This document shows, in pieces, positions 40,987 to 48,490 of a stretch of 48,490 bases of DNA (positions are counted from its first letter, which is position 1; each line of letters opens with the position of its first letter). The notes below the pieces were generated by a model, which was given only the letters and a program-made list of their open reading frames with translations, was not told the origin of the DNA and made no database searches. Made by a program: the position numbers and the translations under genes. Source of the stretch: an uncultured Clostridia bacterium (GTDB lineage: Bacteria; Bacillota; Clostridia; Oscillospirales; Acutalibacteraceae); the NCBI GenBank assembly GCA_947631855.1, contig CANRMX010000013.1, positions 1 through 48,490 on the forward strand, written 5' to 3'.

Positions 40987-42783
40987 ATGAATCCCAACAT
41001 CACGAAAGACGTAAAATATGTAGGCGTCAACGACCACGAGGTGGACCTGTTCGAGGGCCAGTATGTGGTGCCCAACGGCATGGCGTACAATTCCTATGTG
41101 ATCCTGGACGACAAGACCGTGGTGATCGACACGGTGGACAAGCGCTTCCAGCACCAGTGGCTGGATAACGTGGCGGCGGCCCTGGGCGGCAGGAAGCCCG
41201 ATTACCTGCTCATCCAGCACATGGAGCCGGACCACGCCGGGAACATCGCCAACTTTATGAAGGTCTATCCCGACACCCAGGTGGTGGCGTCCGCCAAAGC
41301 CTTTGCCATGATGCAGCAGTTCTTTGGCACGGATTACGCCGACCACCGTCTGGTGGTGAACGAGGGCGATACCCTCTCTCTGGGCGCGCACACCCTCACC
41401 TTTGTGACGGCCCCCATGGTGCACTGGCCGGAGGTCATCGTTTCCTATGATTCCTGCGACAAGATTCTCTTCTCCGCCGACGGCTTCGGCAAATTCGGCG
41501 CCCTGGATGTGGACGAGGAATGGGACTGCGAGGCCCGCCGGTACTATATCGGCATCGTGGGCAAATACGGCGCCCAGGTGCAGCGGCTGCTGAAAAAGGC
41601 CGCCGGGCTGGATATCCAGATCATCTGCCCCACCCACGGCCCGGTGCTCACGGAAGACCTTGGCCACTACATCGGCCTGTACGATACCTGGTCCTCCTAC
41701 GGGGTGGAATCCGAGGGGATCGTCATCGCCTACACCTCGGTCTACGGCCACACCAAAGAGGCGGTGCAGCTGCTGGAAAGCAAGCTGAAAGCCAAGGGCT
41801 GCCCCAAGGTGGTGGTCACCGACCTGGCCCGGGACGACATGGCCGAGGCCGTGGAGGACGCTTTCCGCTACGGCAAGCTGGTGCTGGCCACCACCACCTA
41901 TAATGCGGAAATTTTCCCCTTCATGCGCACCTTTATCGAGCACCTCACCGAGCGCAATTACCAGAACCGCACCGTGGCGCTGATGGAAAACGGCTCCTGG
42001 GCGCCCCAGGCGGCCAAGGTGATGCGCGGCCTGCTGGAGGGCGCAAAGAACATCAATTTCGCCAACCACTCGGTGCACATCCTATCTGCCCTCAACGACG
42101 AGAGCCGGCAGCAGATCGAGGACCTGGCGGAGGAGCTGTGCAAGGATTACCTGGCCCAGGACGGCGAGACCGCCAACAAGCGGGATATGTCCGCCCTGTT
42201 CAAGATCGGCTACGGTCTGTACGTGGTCACCAGCAACGACGGCAAGAAGGATAACGGCCTGATCGTCAACACCGTGACCCAGCTCACCGACAATCCCTAC
42301 CGGGTGGCGGTGAACATCAACAAGGCCAACTACTCCCACCATGTGATCCAGCAGACCGGCGTGCTGAACGTGAACTGCCTGTCCGTGGAAGCGCCCTTCA
42401 AGGTGTTCGAGACCTTCGGCTTCCAGAGCGGCCGGGCGGTGGATAAATTCGCCGGCAGCACGCCCCTGCGCTCCGACAACGGCCTGATCTTCCTGCCCCG
42501 GTACATCAACGCTTTCCTGTCTTTGAAGGTGGAGCAGTATGTGGATCTGGGCACCCACGGGATGTTTATTTGCAGCGTCACCGAGGCCCGGGTGATCTCC
42601 GACGCCGAGACCATGACCTACACCTACTACCAGCAGCACGTCAAGCCCAAGCCCCAGACCGCGGGCAAGAAGGGCTTCGTGTGCAAGATCTGCGGGTACG
42701 TCTATGAGGGCGATGAACTGCCCGAGGATTTCGTCTGCCCCTTGTGCAAGCACGGCGCGGCGGATTTCGAGCCCATCCAGTAA
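40987..42783 (+). CDS. Flavodiiron protein fused to flavin reductase and rubredoxin
   Basis: The 598-aa protein reduces O2 (or NO) to water (or N2O) in anaerobes. Its metallo-beta-lactamase domain has diiron ligands His78, Glu80, Asp82, His83 (HMEPDH), His146, Asp165 and His217. A flavodoxin domain starts with IAYTSVYGHTKEA near 248. A flavin-reductase-like split barrel follows (about 405-540, ALFKIGYGLYVVTS). A C-terminal rubredoxin has CKICGYVYEG and CPLCKHG (about 547-598). The ATG follows AAGGAGGCAACC. The arrangement could pass electrons from NAD(P)H through one polypeptide. Confidence 0.93.
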   Translation: MNPNITKDVKYVGVNDHEVDLFEGQYVVPNGMAYNSYVILDDKTVVIDTVDKRFQHQWLDNVAAALGGRKPDYLLIQHMEPDHAGNIANFMKVYPDTQVVASAKAFAMMQQFFGTDYADHRLVVNEGDTLSLGAHTLTFVTAPMVHWPEVIVSYDSCDKILFSADGFGKFGALDVDEEWDCEARRYYIGIVGKYGAQVQRLLKKAAGLDIQIICPTHGPVLTEDLGHYIGLYDTWSSYGVESEGIVIAYTSVYGHTKEAVQLLESKLKAKGCPKVVVTDLARDDMAEAVEDAFRYGKLVLATTTYNAEIFPFMRTFIEHLTERNYQNRTVALMENGSWAPQAAKVMRGLLEGAKNINFANHSVHILSALNDESRQQIEDLAEELCKDYLAQDGETANKRDMSALFKIGYGLYVVTSNDGKKDNGLIVNTVTQLTDNPYRVAVNINKANYSHHVIQQTGVLNVNCLSVEAPFKVFETFGFQSGRAVDKFAGSTPLRSDNGLIFLPRYINAFLSLKVEQYVDLGTHGMFICSVTEARVISDAETMTYTYYQQHVKPKPQTAGKKGFVCKICGYVYEGDELPEDFVCPLCKHGAADFEPIQ

Positions 42784-42791
42784 AACCCATC

Positions 42792-42831
42792 AAAAATCCC
42801 CTCTGCAGCGCCCGCTGCGGAGGGGATTTTT
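42792..42831 (+). terminator. Terminator of the flavodiiron gene
   Basis: AAAAATCCCCTC and GAGGGGATTTTT with an inner GCAGC/GCTGC stem form a long hairpin ending in T residues, 9 bp after the stop. Confidence 0.92.
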
Positions 42832-42919
42832 GCGCCGCCCGGCCGCCGTTGACACCCGCCCCGGCCCTGTGGTACACTGGGAGCAGACAAACAACACTCA
42901 AGGAAAGGCGGCTGTCAAA

Positions 42920-43594
42920 ATGCAGAAAACGACATTCTCGATGGATTCCAAAACCCTCACGCTGTACGGGCAGCCCGACCCGCAGGTGGTCTTTCTCCAG
43001 CCGGTGGACGACCACGATCAGTCAGGGCTGGACGCCCAGGCCGCTGCTCTGGCACAGCAGGGCAAGAAGCCTTTCCTGCTGTGCGCGTGGAAGATCGACC
43101 GGTGGGGCACGGAGCTTTCACCCTGGAAAGCCCCGGCAGTTTTCGGCGGGGAGGAGTTCGGGGACGGCGCGGCGGAAAGCCTTGCCTGGCTCACCGATTC
43201 GCTGATCCCGGCGCTCACGGCCCGCTGCCGCCTGCCGGAGGAAACGGAATTCGTCCTGGGCGGGTACTCCTTGGCGGGGCTTTTCGCCCTGTGGTGCGGG
43301 TATCAGACCCATCGTTTCCACGGGATCGCGGCGGCTTCTCCCTCGGTGTGGTTTCCCGGCTGGCTGGATTTCGCCCGGAGCCATCCGTTCCTGGCCGCCG
43401 GGGCTTCCCTCAGTCTTGGGGATCGGGAAGCCCGCACCCGCAATCCGGTGCTTGCCACCGTGGCCGACTGCATCCGGGAGCAGCATGCGCTGCTCCAAGC
43501 CCAGGGCGTGGACGCCGTGCTGGCCTGGAACCCGGGCAATCACTTCAAGGAGCCGGAACTCCGCATGGCCAGGGCCTTTGCCCGGTTTCTGTGA
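42920..43594 (+). CDS. Alpha/beta-hydrolase-like esterase
   Basis: The 224-aa protein has a nucleophile elbow GGYSLAGLFALW (Ser as nucleophile, about residue 118), FHGIAAASPSVWFPGW as in Fes/IroE and S-formylglutathione-type esterases, and a late His in WNPGNHFKEPE. Substrate unknown. The ATG at 42920 follows AAGGAAAGGCGG. No signal peptide. The gene stands alone after the flavodiiron gene's terminator. Confidence 0.82.
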   Translation: MQKTTFSMDSKTLTLYGQPDPQVVFLQPVDDHDQSGLDAQAAALAQQGKKPFLLCAWKIDRWGTELSPWKAPAVFGGEEFGDGAAESLAWLTDSLIPALTARCRLPEETEFVLGGYSLAGLFALWCGYQTHRFHGIAAASPSVWFPGWLDFARSHPFLAAGASLSLGDREARTRNPVLATVADCIREQHALLQAQGVDAVLAWNPGNHFKEPELRMARAFARFL

Positions 43595-43669
43595 AAGGCA
43601 GCTTGCTTGTGCCCGCTGACTGTACGACGCCAATGGATAAGAGCCTCCCTGCCCTGTTATTATGATTAT

Positions 43670-43696
43670 GGCCTCCCCGCCGAAGGCGGGGAGGCC
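43670..43696. terminator. Hairpin after the esterase gene
   Basis: GGCCTCCCCGCC and GGCGGGGAGGCC pair perfectly with a GAA loop and are followed by ATATTATATAG. The neighbouring GAGCCTCCCTGCCC (43641-43654) repeats a word from the hairpin at 3371-3397. Confidence 0.6.
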
Positions 43697-43719
43697 ATAT
43701 TATATAGTTTGCCGCCAGT

Positions 43720-43840
43720 ATATGTCAGCGCAGCGCACCGGGTTCCCGCACACAGCAAATTCCGCGCCCCCCCAGCCGTTTCCAGCACGCACAACGCTAT
43801 TTGAGCGTAGCGAAAATTGCGTTTGGCACGCGTCTTGCCC
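43720..43840 (-). repeat. Dispersed repeat shared with the asnB upstream region
   Basis: The reverse complement of 43791-43825 matches 981-1015, and the reverse complement of 43722-43766 matches about 1092-1130, in the same relative order, with point differences and a shorter middle. It holds nested inverted repeats such as CGCTA/TAGCG. No gene is seen in this spacer. Confidence 0.65.
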
Positions 43841-43855
43841 GCAACATCACGTTGC

Positions 43856-45265
43856 CTACTCCGCAATCTCCATATTCATGACGCGGTAACATTCGGCCAC
43901 GGCCGCCCGCAATGCATCCTCGTCCTCAAAAAAGGAGTAAGACAGCGCGCCCAGCTCAGTCTCCAGCGCGGAGCAGATTTTTGCGCTGTCGATCTGCTCC
44001 CGCAGGGTGCAAAACGCCTGATAGTTTTCTGCGGAGAGGTACCACTGCCCGGCGCTGACTGTCACCGGCTCGGCCTCGGTCATCAAGCCCTCGTACACGG
44101 GCACGCACCGGGTTTCCGTCAGCGAAGCGTACAGGCCCGACGACTGCTGGCTCTCCTTGCTCAGCAGCACGTCCAGCAGGAAAAATGCGTCCTTTGGGCG
44201 TTTCGTATTGGCGTTGATCGCAGTCCAGGCATGCACGGTGGCGGTCAGGCCGCCGTTTCGATTATAGATGGGCACCAGGGTCAGAGGTTCTTCCACAATG
44301 CCGGAGGCGCCGGGCTCTGCCGCCGCCAAATACCCGCGGTAGGAATCCTTATCCTCCGCCAACATCGTCCCCATGCTATGGTTGATTCCCTCCAGCCCTA
44401 CGCACATGGGCGCATAAAAATACCGGGGCCCGTCCAGTGCGTACGCCTTGCTGTGGGCCTCTTTGCTCCGGGAGAGCGCGTCATACAAATCGTCTTCCGT
44501 AAACAGCAGCGTTCCCGTGCCCGTCCCCGTGCTGTTGCTTTTCGACAACGGCCCCAGCACGCTGTCCAGGATCCCAAAGTGTGACTGCGATCCGTCCACG
44601 CCAACGGACGCGGTCTCCAGCACGGGATCCCCGCTTTCCAGCATTTCCGCATAGGTCATGGGCTGCGGCGGCGCGGCGTCCTCAGCGGAAAAGACGCTCA
44701 CCGGGAAGGAATAGGCCAACGGCAGGATGCACTGGCCGTACTGCTCATTGCTGCCCGCGGCCATCACTGCCGGGGTCAGTTTCTCCCATTCCATGAATTG
44801 CGCGTCCTCGATGTACGAATCCAGCGAGAGGAACCGCCCGGAAGAAGCGAAGTTATCGGGAAAGCGGAACAAGGCGGCGTTCTCCGGCGTATAGAGGCCA
44901 TCCGAGCCGATCTCCTCCGCCGCGCAAGCCATCAGGAACACGTCCGGCCCGCCGCCTGCCATGATCTCGGTGCGAAGCCGGGTGATGGCGCTGGCGCGTT
45001 CGGTGCTGGGCTCTCCCATGTCGCCCACATCCGGCACATATTCCACCTCCACGTCCTCCGGGCCGCCCAGCTCGACGACCCGCTTCAGAAAGGCATCCAC
45101 CCGCAGCTGGATCAATTGGGCGTCATTCTCCAACACCAGCCCGGAAAGGTCCACGCACACCCGCAGGGGCTTTTTCTCGCCGCTGCATCCGCCCAGCCCG
45201 CCGAAGGACATGAGAGATAGGGCAAGGATGAGAATGATGGACAGAACTCTTTTGACGGTTGACAT
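43856..45265 (-). CDS. Extracellular solute-binding lipoprotein (copy 1)
   Basis: The 469-aa protein has a signal peptide with lipobox LGGC and an ABC-transporter family-1 substrate-binding architecture: LRTEIMAGGGPDVFLM, LDSYIEDAQFMEWEKLTP and the late KRPKDAFFLLDVLLSKESQQ. The ATG at 45265 follows AGGAGGCAATTGT; the upstream in-frame start lacks it. It is a paralogue of the next gene upstream, and both end YRVMNMEIAE. No permease or ATPase genes are adjacent. The ligand is unknown; sugar or oligosaccharide binding is common in the family. Confidence 0.85.
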   Translation of the reverse strand: MSTVKRVLSIILILALSLMSFGGLGGCSGEKKPLRVCVDLSGLVLENDAQLIQLRVDAFLKRVVELGGPEDVEVEYVPDVGDMGEPSTERASAITRLRTEIMAGGGPDVFLMACAAEEIGSDGLYTPENAALFRFPDNFASSGRFLSLDSYIEDAQFMEWEKLTPAVMAAGSNEQYGQCILPLAYSFPVSVFSAEDAAPPQPMTYAEMLESGDPVLETASVGVDGSQSHFGILDSVLGPLSKSNSTGTGTGTLLFTEDDLYDALSRSKEAHSKAYALDGPRYFYAPMCVGLEGINHSMGTMLAEDKDSYRGYLAAAEPGASGIVEEPLTLVPIYNRNGGLTATVHAWTAINANTKRPKDAFFLLDVLLSKESQQSSGLYASLTETRCVPVYEGLMTEAEPVTVSAGQWYLSAENYQAFCTLREQIDSAKICSALETELGALSYSFFEDEDALRAAVAECYRVMNMEIAE

Positions 45266-45335
45266 ACAATTGCCTCCTTTGTGATTTTGTGCTGGATAGC
45301 GCCAGCAAGCCTTAAAGTGCCCGCAGGCTCGCCGC

Positions 45336-46670
45336 CTACTCCGCAATCTCCATATTCATGACGCGGTAGGCTTCGTGGATAATTTCCCCAATGTCGCCCG
45401 AATCATATCCAAAATACACGTTGGAACAATTAGTATACAATTCTGCGAGTTCTTTATCCAAGGTGCCGCTGAAGCGTACAAAGCCGATTCCGTCCCGAAC
45501 CCTGCAAAATTCTTCATAGTTCTCGTCACTCATGAACCAATTGCCATGATAGATCGTGCGGATAGGATCGTCCTCTGTGCCCAGCCCTTCATAGGTGGGG
45601 AACTCATGCCCTTCTGTGATCCAGTTATACAATTCGCTGTACTGCTGGCCCTCTTTGCTCAACAGATAATCCAGCACAAAGAACGCATCCTCCGGCCGCT
45701 TCGTATTGGCGTTGACAGCGGCATAGCTGGTGACCGTTGCGCAATAGCCGCCATCATCGCTGTAAAAAGGAACCATAGTGATGGGGGTGGCCGCGTCTCC
45801 CCAGCTGAAATCGGAAATGTAGCGGGACGGCTCAAAATTGCCTTGAGATGCCCGGGCAATATCATTGGCGTCGTTAAAAGCCACACCCAGGTTTGTCAAA
45901 AAACAATCCGGAATCTGTGAAAGTTCTCCCTTCCTTTCCTTCTCCTCGATGGCCAGCATTGCTTGAAGGTTGTTCTGCAATTCTTCTTCCGTAAAAAGCA
46001 GCTTGGATTCGGCGTAGTCGGCCAATTCCCCCAGCGAATATGCGAAATTAGTTCCCCAAATCGACATTCCCTCGGTGGGCGCAAGGAGATTAGCCGTCAG
46101 TATCTGACTTTGATCGGCGACCATATCCTGCCATGTCAGTATCTGTGACGGCTCATGGGCAACTTCATCCTTTCGATAAACCGTCATCGGCAACGAATAG
46201 GCCATGGGCAGGATCACCTGCCCGTGCTCATTGCGACCAAGTTCCATCACGGATGGGGTCAGCTTCTCCCACTCCATAAACCGGGCATCCTCTATGTAAC
46301 GATCCAAGGGAAGAAACAGATTGTTTTCCATCACGGTTTCCACAAACCGAAACAGCATTTCATTATAGAGGGTACTGCGGCAGTCTACGATAAAGATATC
46401 GGGCCCCTGGCCCGCCATGATCTCTGTCCGCAAGCGTGTCAAAGCCATCTTGCGATCATTTTCTTCTGTTGGGATCAGCTCGATTTCCATATCGGTGGGC
46501 CCACCGCGATCCGCGACCGAGTTTGCCAGCGCCCGTGCCGCCTGCTGAAAATCCTCCTCTCCCATCCAAGGGATATCCACGCACACACGGAGGGGCTGGT
46601 CTTTACCGCAGGACGCAAACAGCATACATACAAATAACACTAAGAGAAGCGCACAAAGCCACTTTTTCAT
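45336..46670 (-). CDS. Extracellular solute-binding lipoprotein (copy 2)
   Basis: The 444-aa protein has lipobox FASC and the same layout as the downstream paralogue: LTRLRTEIMAGQGPDIFIV, LDRYIEDARFMEWEKLTP, NTKRPEDAFFVLDYLLSKEG and C-terminal EAYRVMNMEIAE. The shared 3' ends (about 30 bp identical) and conserved order mark a tandem duplication followed by divergence. The 70-bp gap suggests one transcript. Lower GC than most neighbours. Confidence 0.85.
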   Translation of the reverse strand: MKKWLCALLLVLFVCMLFASCGKDQPLRVCVDIPWMGEEDFQQAARALANSVADRGGPTDMEIELIPTEENDRKMALTRLRTEIMAGQGPDIFIVDCRSTLYNEMLFRFVETVMENNLFLPLDRYIEDARFMEWEKLTPSVMELGRNEHGQVILPMAYSLPMTVYRKDEVAHEPSQILTWQDMVADQSQILTANLLAPTEGMSIWGTNFAYSLGELADYAESKLLFTEEELQNNLQAMLAIEEKERKGELSQIPDCFLTNLGVAFNDANDIARASQGNFEPSRYISDFSWGDAATPITMVPFYSDDGGYCATVTSYAAVNANTKRPEDAFFVLDYLLSKEGQQYSELYNWITEGHEFPTYEGLGTEDDPIRTIYHGNWFMSDENYEEFCRVRDGIGFVRFSGTLDKELAELYTNCSNVYFGYDSGDIGEIIHEAYRVMNMEIAE

Positions 46671-46819
46671 GATTCGTTTCCCCTTTATAGGATCATCTTT
46701 GGAAATCTGAAAATATAAATCATTAAATGAATGTAAAGGCCTAATCAGGAGATCAGACCTTTACGCCAAAAAACTATTCCTACAACCGACTCCCGTTTTT
46801 AAAATAATTTCAATATAAA
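46671..46819. other. AT-rich spacer with an inverted repeat
   Basis: GTAAAGG (46733-46739) and CCTTTAC (46758-46764) frame a possible hairpin upstream of the solute-binding gene and downstream of the small secreted protein gene. It may terminate the latter. No promoter could be assigned with confidence. Confidence 0.4.
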
Positions 46820-47119
46820 TTATTTATATGGACAGAAAGAGGTCGTCTCGTAATCCTTAGAAACAGATCCACAATTGGGACAATCAAACACTCGATACCG
46901 TGTATCTAATGTGTGTGAATGGGTACCAGTGTGGTAAGGACAGCTATCTGCTCGTGTAGAGCGCACATAATGGCTTTCTACATAATAAGTACCACTGCGA
47001 CCACAGCTAGGACAATTTGCATACCCCGTTACATCTGCCGCAGCAGCAGGCACGGCTAGCAGCCCCACGATAACCATGACAGCCAGCAGCAGAGCCAGCA
47101 ATCGCTTCGATTTCATCAT
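46820..47119 (-). CDS. Small secreted Cys-rich zinc-ribbon-like protein
   Basis: The 99-aa protein has a cleavable signal peptide (hydrophobic LLALLLAVMVIVGLLAVPAAAA, about residues 7-28, in two blocks) and a mature part with CPSCG and CPNCG pairs plus further Cys and His residues (SCPYHTGTHSHT). Metal binding is likely. The start at 47119 is preceded by AGGAG at 10-bp spacing. The gene is much more AT-rich than the window average. No family recognised. Confidence 0.65.
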   Translation of the reverse strand: MMKSKRLLALLLAVMVIVGLLAVPAAAADVTGYANCPSCGRSGTYYVESHYVRSTRADSCPYHTGTHSHTLDTRYRVFDCPNCGSVSKDYETTSFCPYK

Positions 47120-47351
47120 AATGATCACACTCCTAAAAAATATTATTGTATTTTCACAGCACCGTACGCTCGCTGGAAATACCAGAAACAAAAAGCAAAA
47201 AAACGAGTTTTTTGTGAAATCTTTTTTGTTCCAAATCACCTTACAGGAAAATATTACCATATCGTCTGCGTGTTGTCAAGTAGTAACTAAGTAATTTTTT
47301 AATATTTTTTGAAATTGCTTATTGAAGATTTATCTAGCGTCGAAAGTCGGC
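47120..47351. other. AT-rich intergenic region
   Basis: No gene is visible. It includes the leader of the small secreted protein gene (TACAAT near 47147-47152 on the minus strand could be its -10 box, without a clear -35) and the region downstream of the xylulokinase stop. Its base composition is strikingly AT-rich beside the GC-rich xylulokinase gene. Confidence 0.4.
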
Positions 47352-48490
47352 CTACAGCGCCGCCAGCCGCCGGAAGTTCTCCCGCAGGGCCGGGTACAGG
47401 GTGCGGTACACCTGGTACACCTGCTCATAGGCGGGCACGTGGTCGGCTGCCGGCTCCTGGGGCGGGTTGTACCGCACGGCGGCGTCGCAGCCGGCCTGCA
47501 CGGTGGGGTAGATCCCCGCGCCCACCCCGGCCAGGATCGCCGCGCCCAGGGCTGGGCCCTCCTTGGAGACGGGGGTGCGCACGGGGCGATCGAACACGTC
47601 CGCCAGCATCTGCCGCCACAGGGGAGACGTCCCGCCGCCGCAGGCCAGCATTTCGTCGGGGTCCGCGCCCAGGACCCGGAGGATCTCCAGACAGTCCCGC
47701 AGGGAATAGGTCACGCCCTCCATCACGGCCCGGAGCAGGTCCCGCTTTTCGTGGATGGCCGACAGCCCGAAGAACACGCCCCGGCAATCGGGATCCAGAT
47801 GGGGCGTGCGCTCGCCCATGAGATAGGGCAGATACAGCAGCCGGTTGCAGCCGATGGGCGACTGCTCCGCCTCCCGATCCAGCAGCACATAGGGGTCGAC
47901 GCCCAGATTCCCGGCGGTCTCCTTTTCGGCGGCGCAGAAGGTATCCCGGAACCACTTGAGGGAAAGCCCTGCGGCTTGGGTCACGCCCATCACGTGCCAT
48001 GCGCCGGGCACGGCGCAGCAGAAGGTATGGACCCGGCCTTTGGGGTCCAGCAGCATTTTGTCGGTGTGGGCGAACACCACCCCCGAGGTGCCGATGGTGG
48101 TAAAGGCCCGGCCATCCCGCACCACGCCGGTGCCTACGGCCGCGGCGGCGTTGTCGCCTGCGCCGCCCACCACGGGCGTGCCGGGGGCCAATCCGGTGAG
48201 CCGGGCGGCCTCCTGGGTGACGGTGCCGGTCACTTCCGGGGATTCGTACACCCGGGCCAGCAGCTTGGGGTCGATATCCAGCAAACCCAGCAATTCGTCG
48301 CTCCACCGGCGATGGGGCACGTCCAGCAGCTGCATGCCGGAGGCGTCGGAGACTTCGGTGGCGAATTCCCCGGTGAGCCGGTAGCGGAGGAAATCCTTGG
48401 GCAGCAGCACATGGGCGCACTGGCGGTAGAGCTCGGGCTGGTGCTTGCGCACCCAGAGCAGCTTGGCGGCGGTGAAGCCGGTCATGGCGG
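47352..48490 (-). CDS. xylB: Xylulokinase, 3' part (5' end outside the window)
   Basis: About 379 C-terminal residues of a FGGY-family carbohydrate kinase are visible. Features include FTAAKLLWVRKHQPELY, GGAGDNAAAAVGTGVV, TTIGTSGVVFAHTD, and the C-terminal ACGGGTSPLWRQMLADVFDRPV with GPALGAAILAGVGAGIY, typical of xylulokinase (D-xylulose + ATP to xylulose 5-phosphate). The gene is open to the window's right edge, so the start lies beyond 48490 and the N-terminal phosphate-binding part is missing only because the window ends. Confidence 0.88.
   Translation of the reverse strand, partial: AMTGFTAAKLLWVRKHQPELYRQCAHVLLPKDFLRYRLTGEFATEVSDASGMQLLDVPHRRWSDELLGLLDIDPKLLARVYESPEVTGTVTQEAARLTGLAPGTPVVGGAGDNAAAAVGTGVVRDGRAFTTIGTSGVVFAHTDKMLLDPKGRVHTFCCAVPGAWHVMGVTQAAGLSLKWFRDTFCAAEKETAGNLGVDPYVLLDREAEQSPIGCNRLLYLPYLMGERTPHLDPDCRGVFFGLSAIHEKRDLLRAVMEGVTYSLRDCLEILRVLGADPDEMLACGGGTSPLWRQMLADVFDRPVRTPVSKEGPALGAAILAGVGAGIYPTVQAGCDAAVRYNPPQEPAADHVPAYEQVYQVYRTLYPALRENFRRLAAL

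Overview
The window looks like a chromosomal segment of a GC-rich, endospore-forming Firmicute (class Clostridia, most like Oscillospiraceae). The evidence is a FabH-FabK-FabD-FabG-FabF/AccBCDA fatty acid operon with FabK as the enoyl-ACP reductase, a T-box in front of cysS, GerQ-like and SleB-like spore genes, a flavodiiron protein, and strong AGGAGG-type ribosome binding sites. Placement below class is inference.

Layout. 0-8.4 kb: the end of a probable IS at the left edge, a histidine-phosphatase-fold gene lacking the usual catalytic His, asnB, a GNAT gene, and a tightly overlapping moxR-DUF58-transglutaminase operon on the minus strand. 8.7-9.85 kb: one intact IS481-like element with matched ends. 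9.87-11.4 kb: a protein-kinase-like/GNAT fusion behind a promoter, a 17-codon leader ORF and an intrinsic terminator. 11.5-21.1 kb: a minus-strand fatty-acid operon reading fabH, a small membrane protein, fabK, fabD, fabG, fabF, accB, fabZ, accC, accD, accA, driven by a consensus promoter upstream of fabH. No acpP is present. 21.1-22.6 kb: rsmE and a FabG-like SDR. 22.7-28.1 kb, plus strand: FG-GAP lipoprotein, response regulator, sensor kinase, DUF1385 protein, prmC. 28.2-30.5 kb, minus strand: recA-recX-GNAT with a DinR/LexA-like box. 30.6-32.4 kb: an antibiotic-resistance-type ABC-F gene with an attenuator leader. 32.5-39.5 kb, plus strand: PRPP synthetase, T-box-cysS, GyrI-like protein, YihY, rimO, pgsA, DUF3795. 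39.5-40.8 kb: SleB-like and GerQ-like genes followed by an array of three extra copies of the gerQ 3' end. 41-43.6 kb: a flavodiiron-flavin reductase-rubredoxin fusion and an esterase. 43.8-47.1 kb: two paralogous solute-binding lipoproteins and an AT-rich secreted Cys-rich protein gene. 47.35 kb to the right edge: the 3' part of a xylulokinase gene.

The most unusual content is non-coding. Three intergenic sequences (898-966, 11423-11505, 15017-15117) fold, by direct base matching, into closed multi-arm structures: an outer stem of 10-14 bp enclosing two or three perfect hairpins with 3-5 nt loops. One sits inside the fatty acid operon between accB and fabZ. In addition, the 3' end of the gerQ-like gene (C-terminal peptide, stop codon and downstream hairpin) is repeated three more times at a 134-136 bp period, and the copies differ almost only at synonymous positions. 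A third unusual array is three 84-88 bp repeats inserted between fabG and fabD. The two genes most resembling antibiotic or stress resistance (kinase-GNAT fusion and ABC-F) both carry leader regions with intrinsic terminators, suggesting inducible attenuation.
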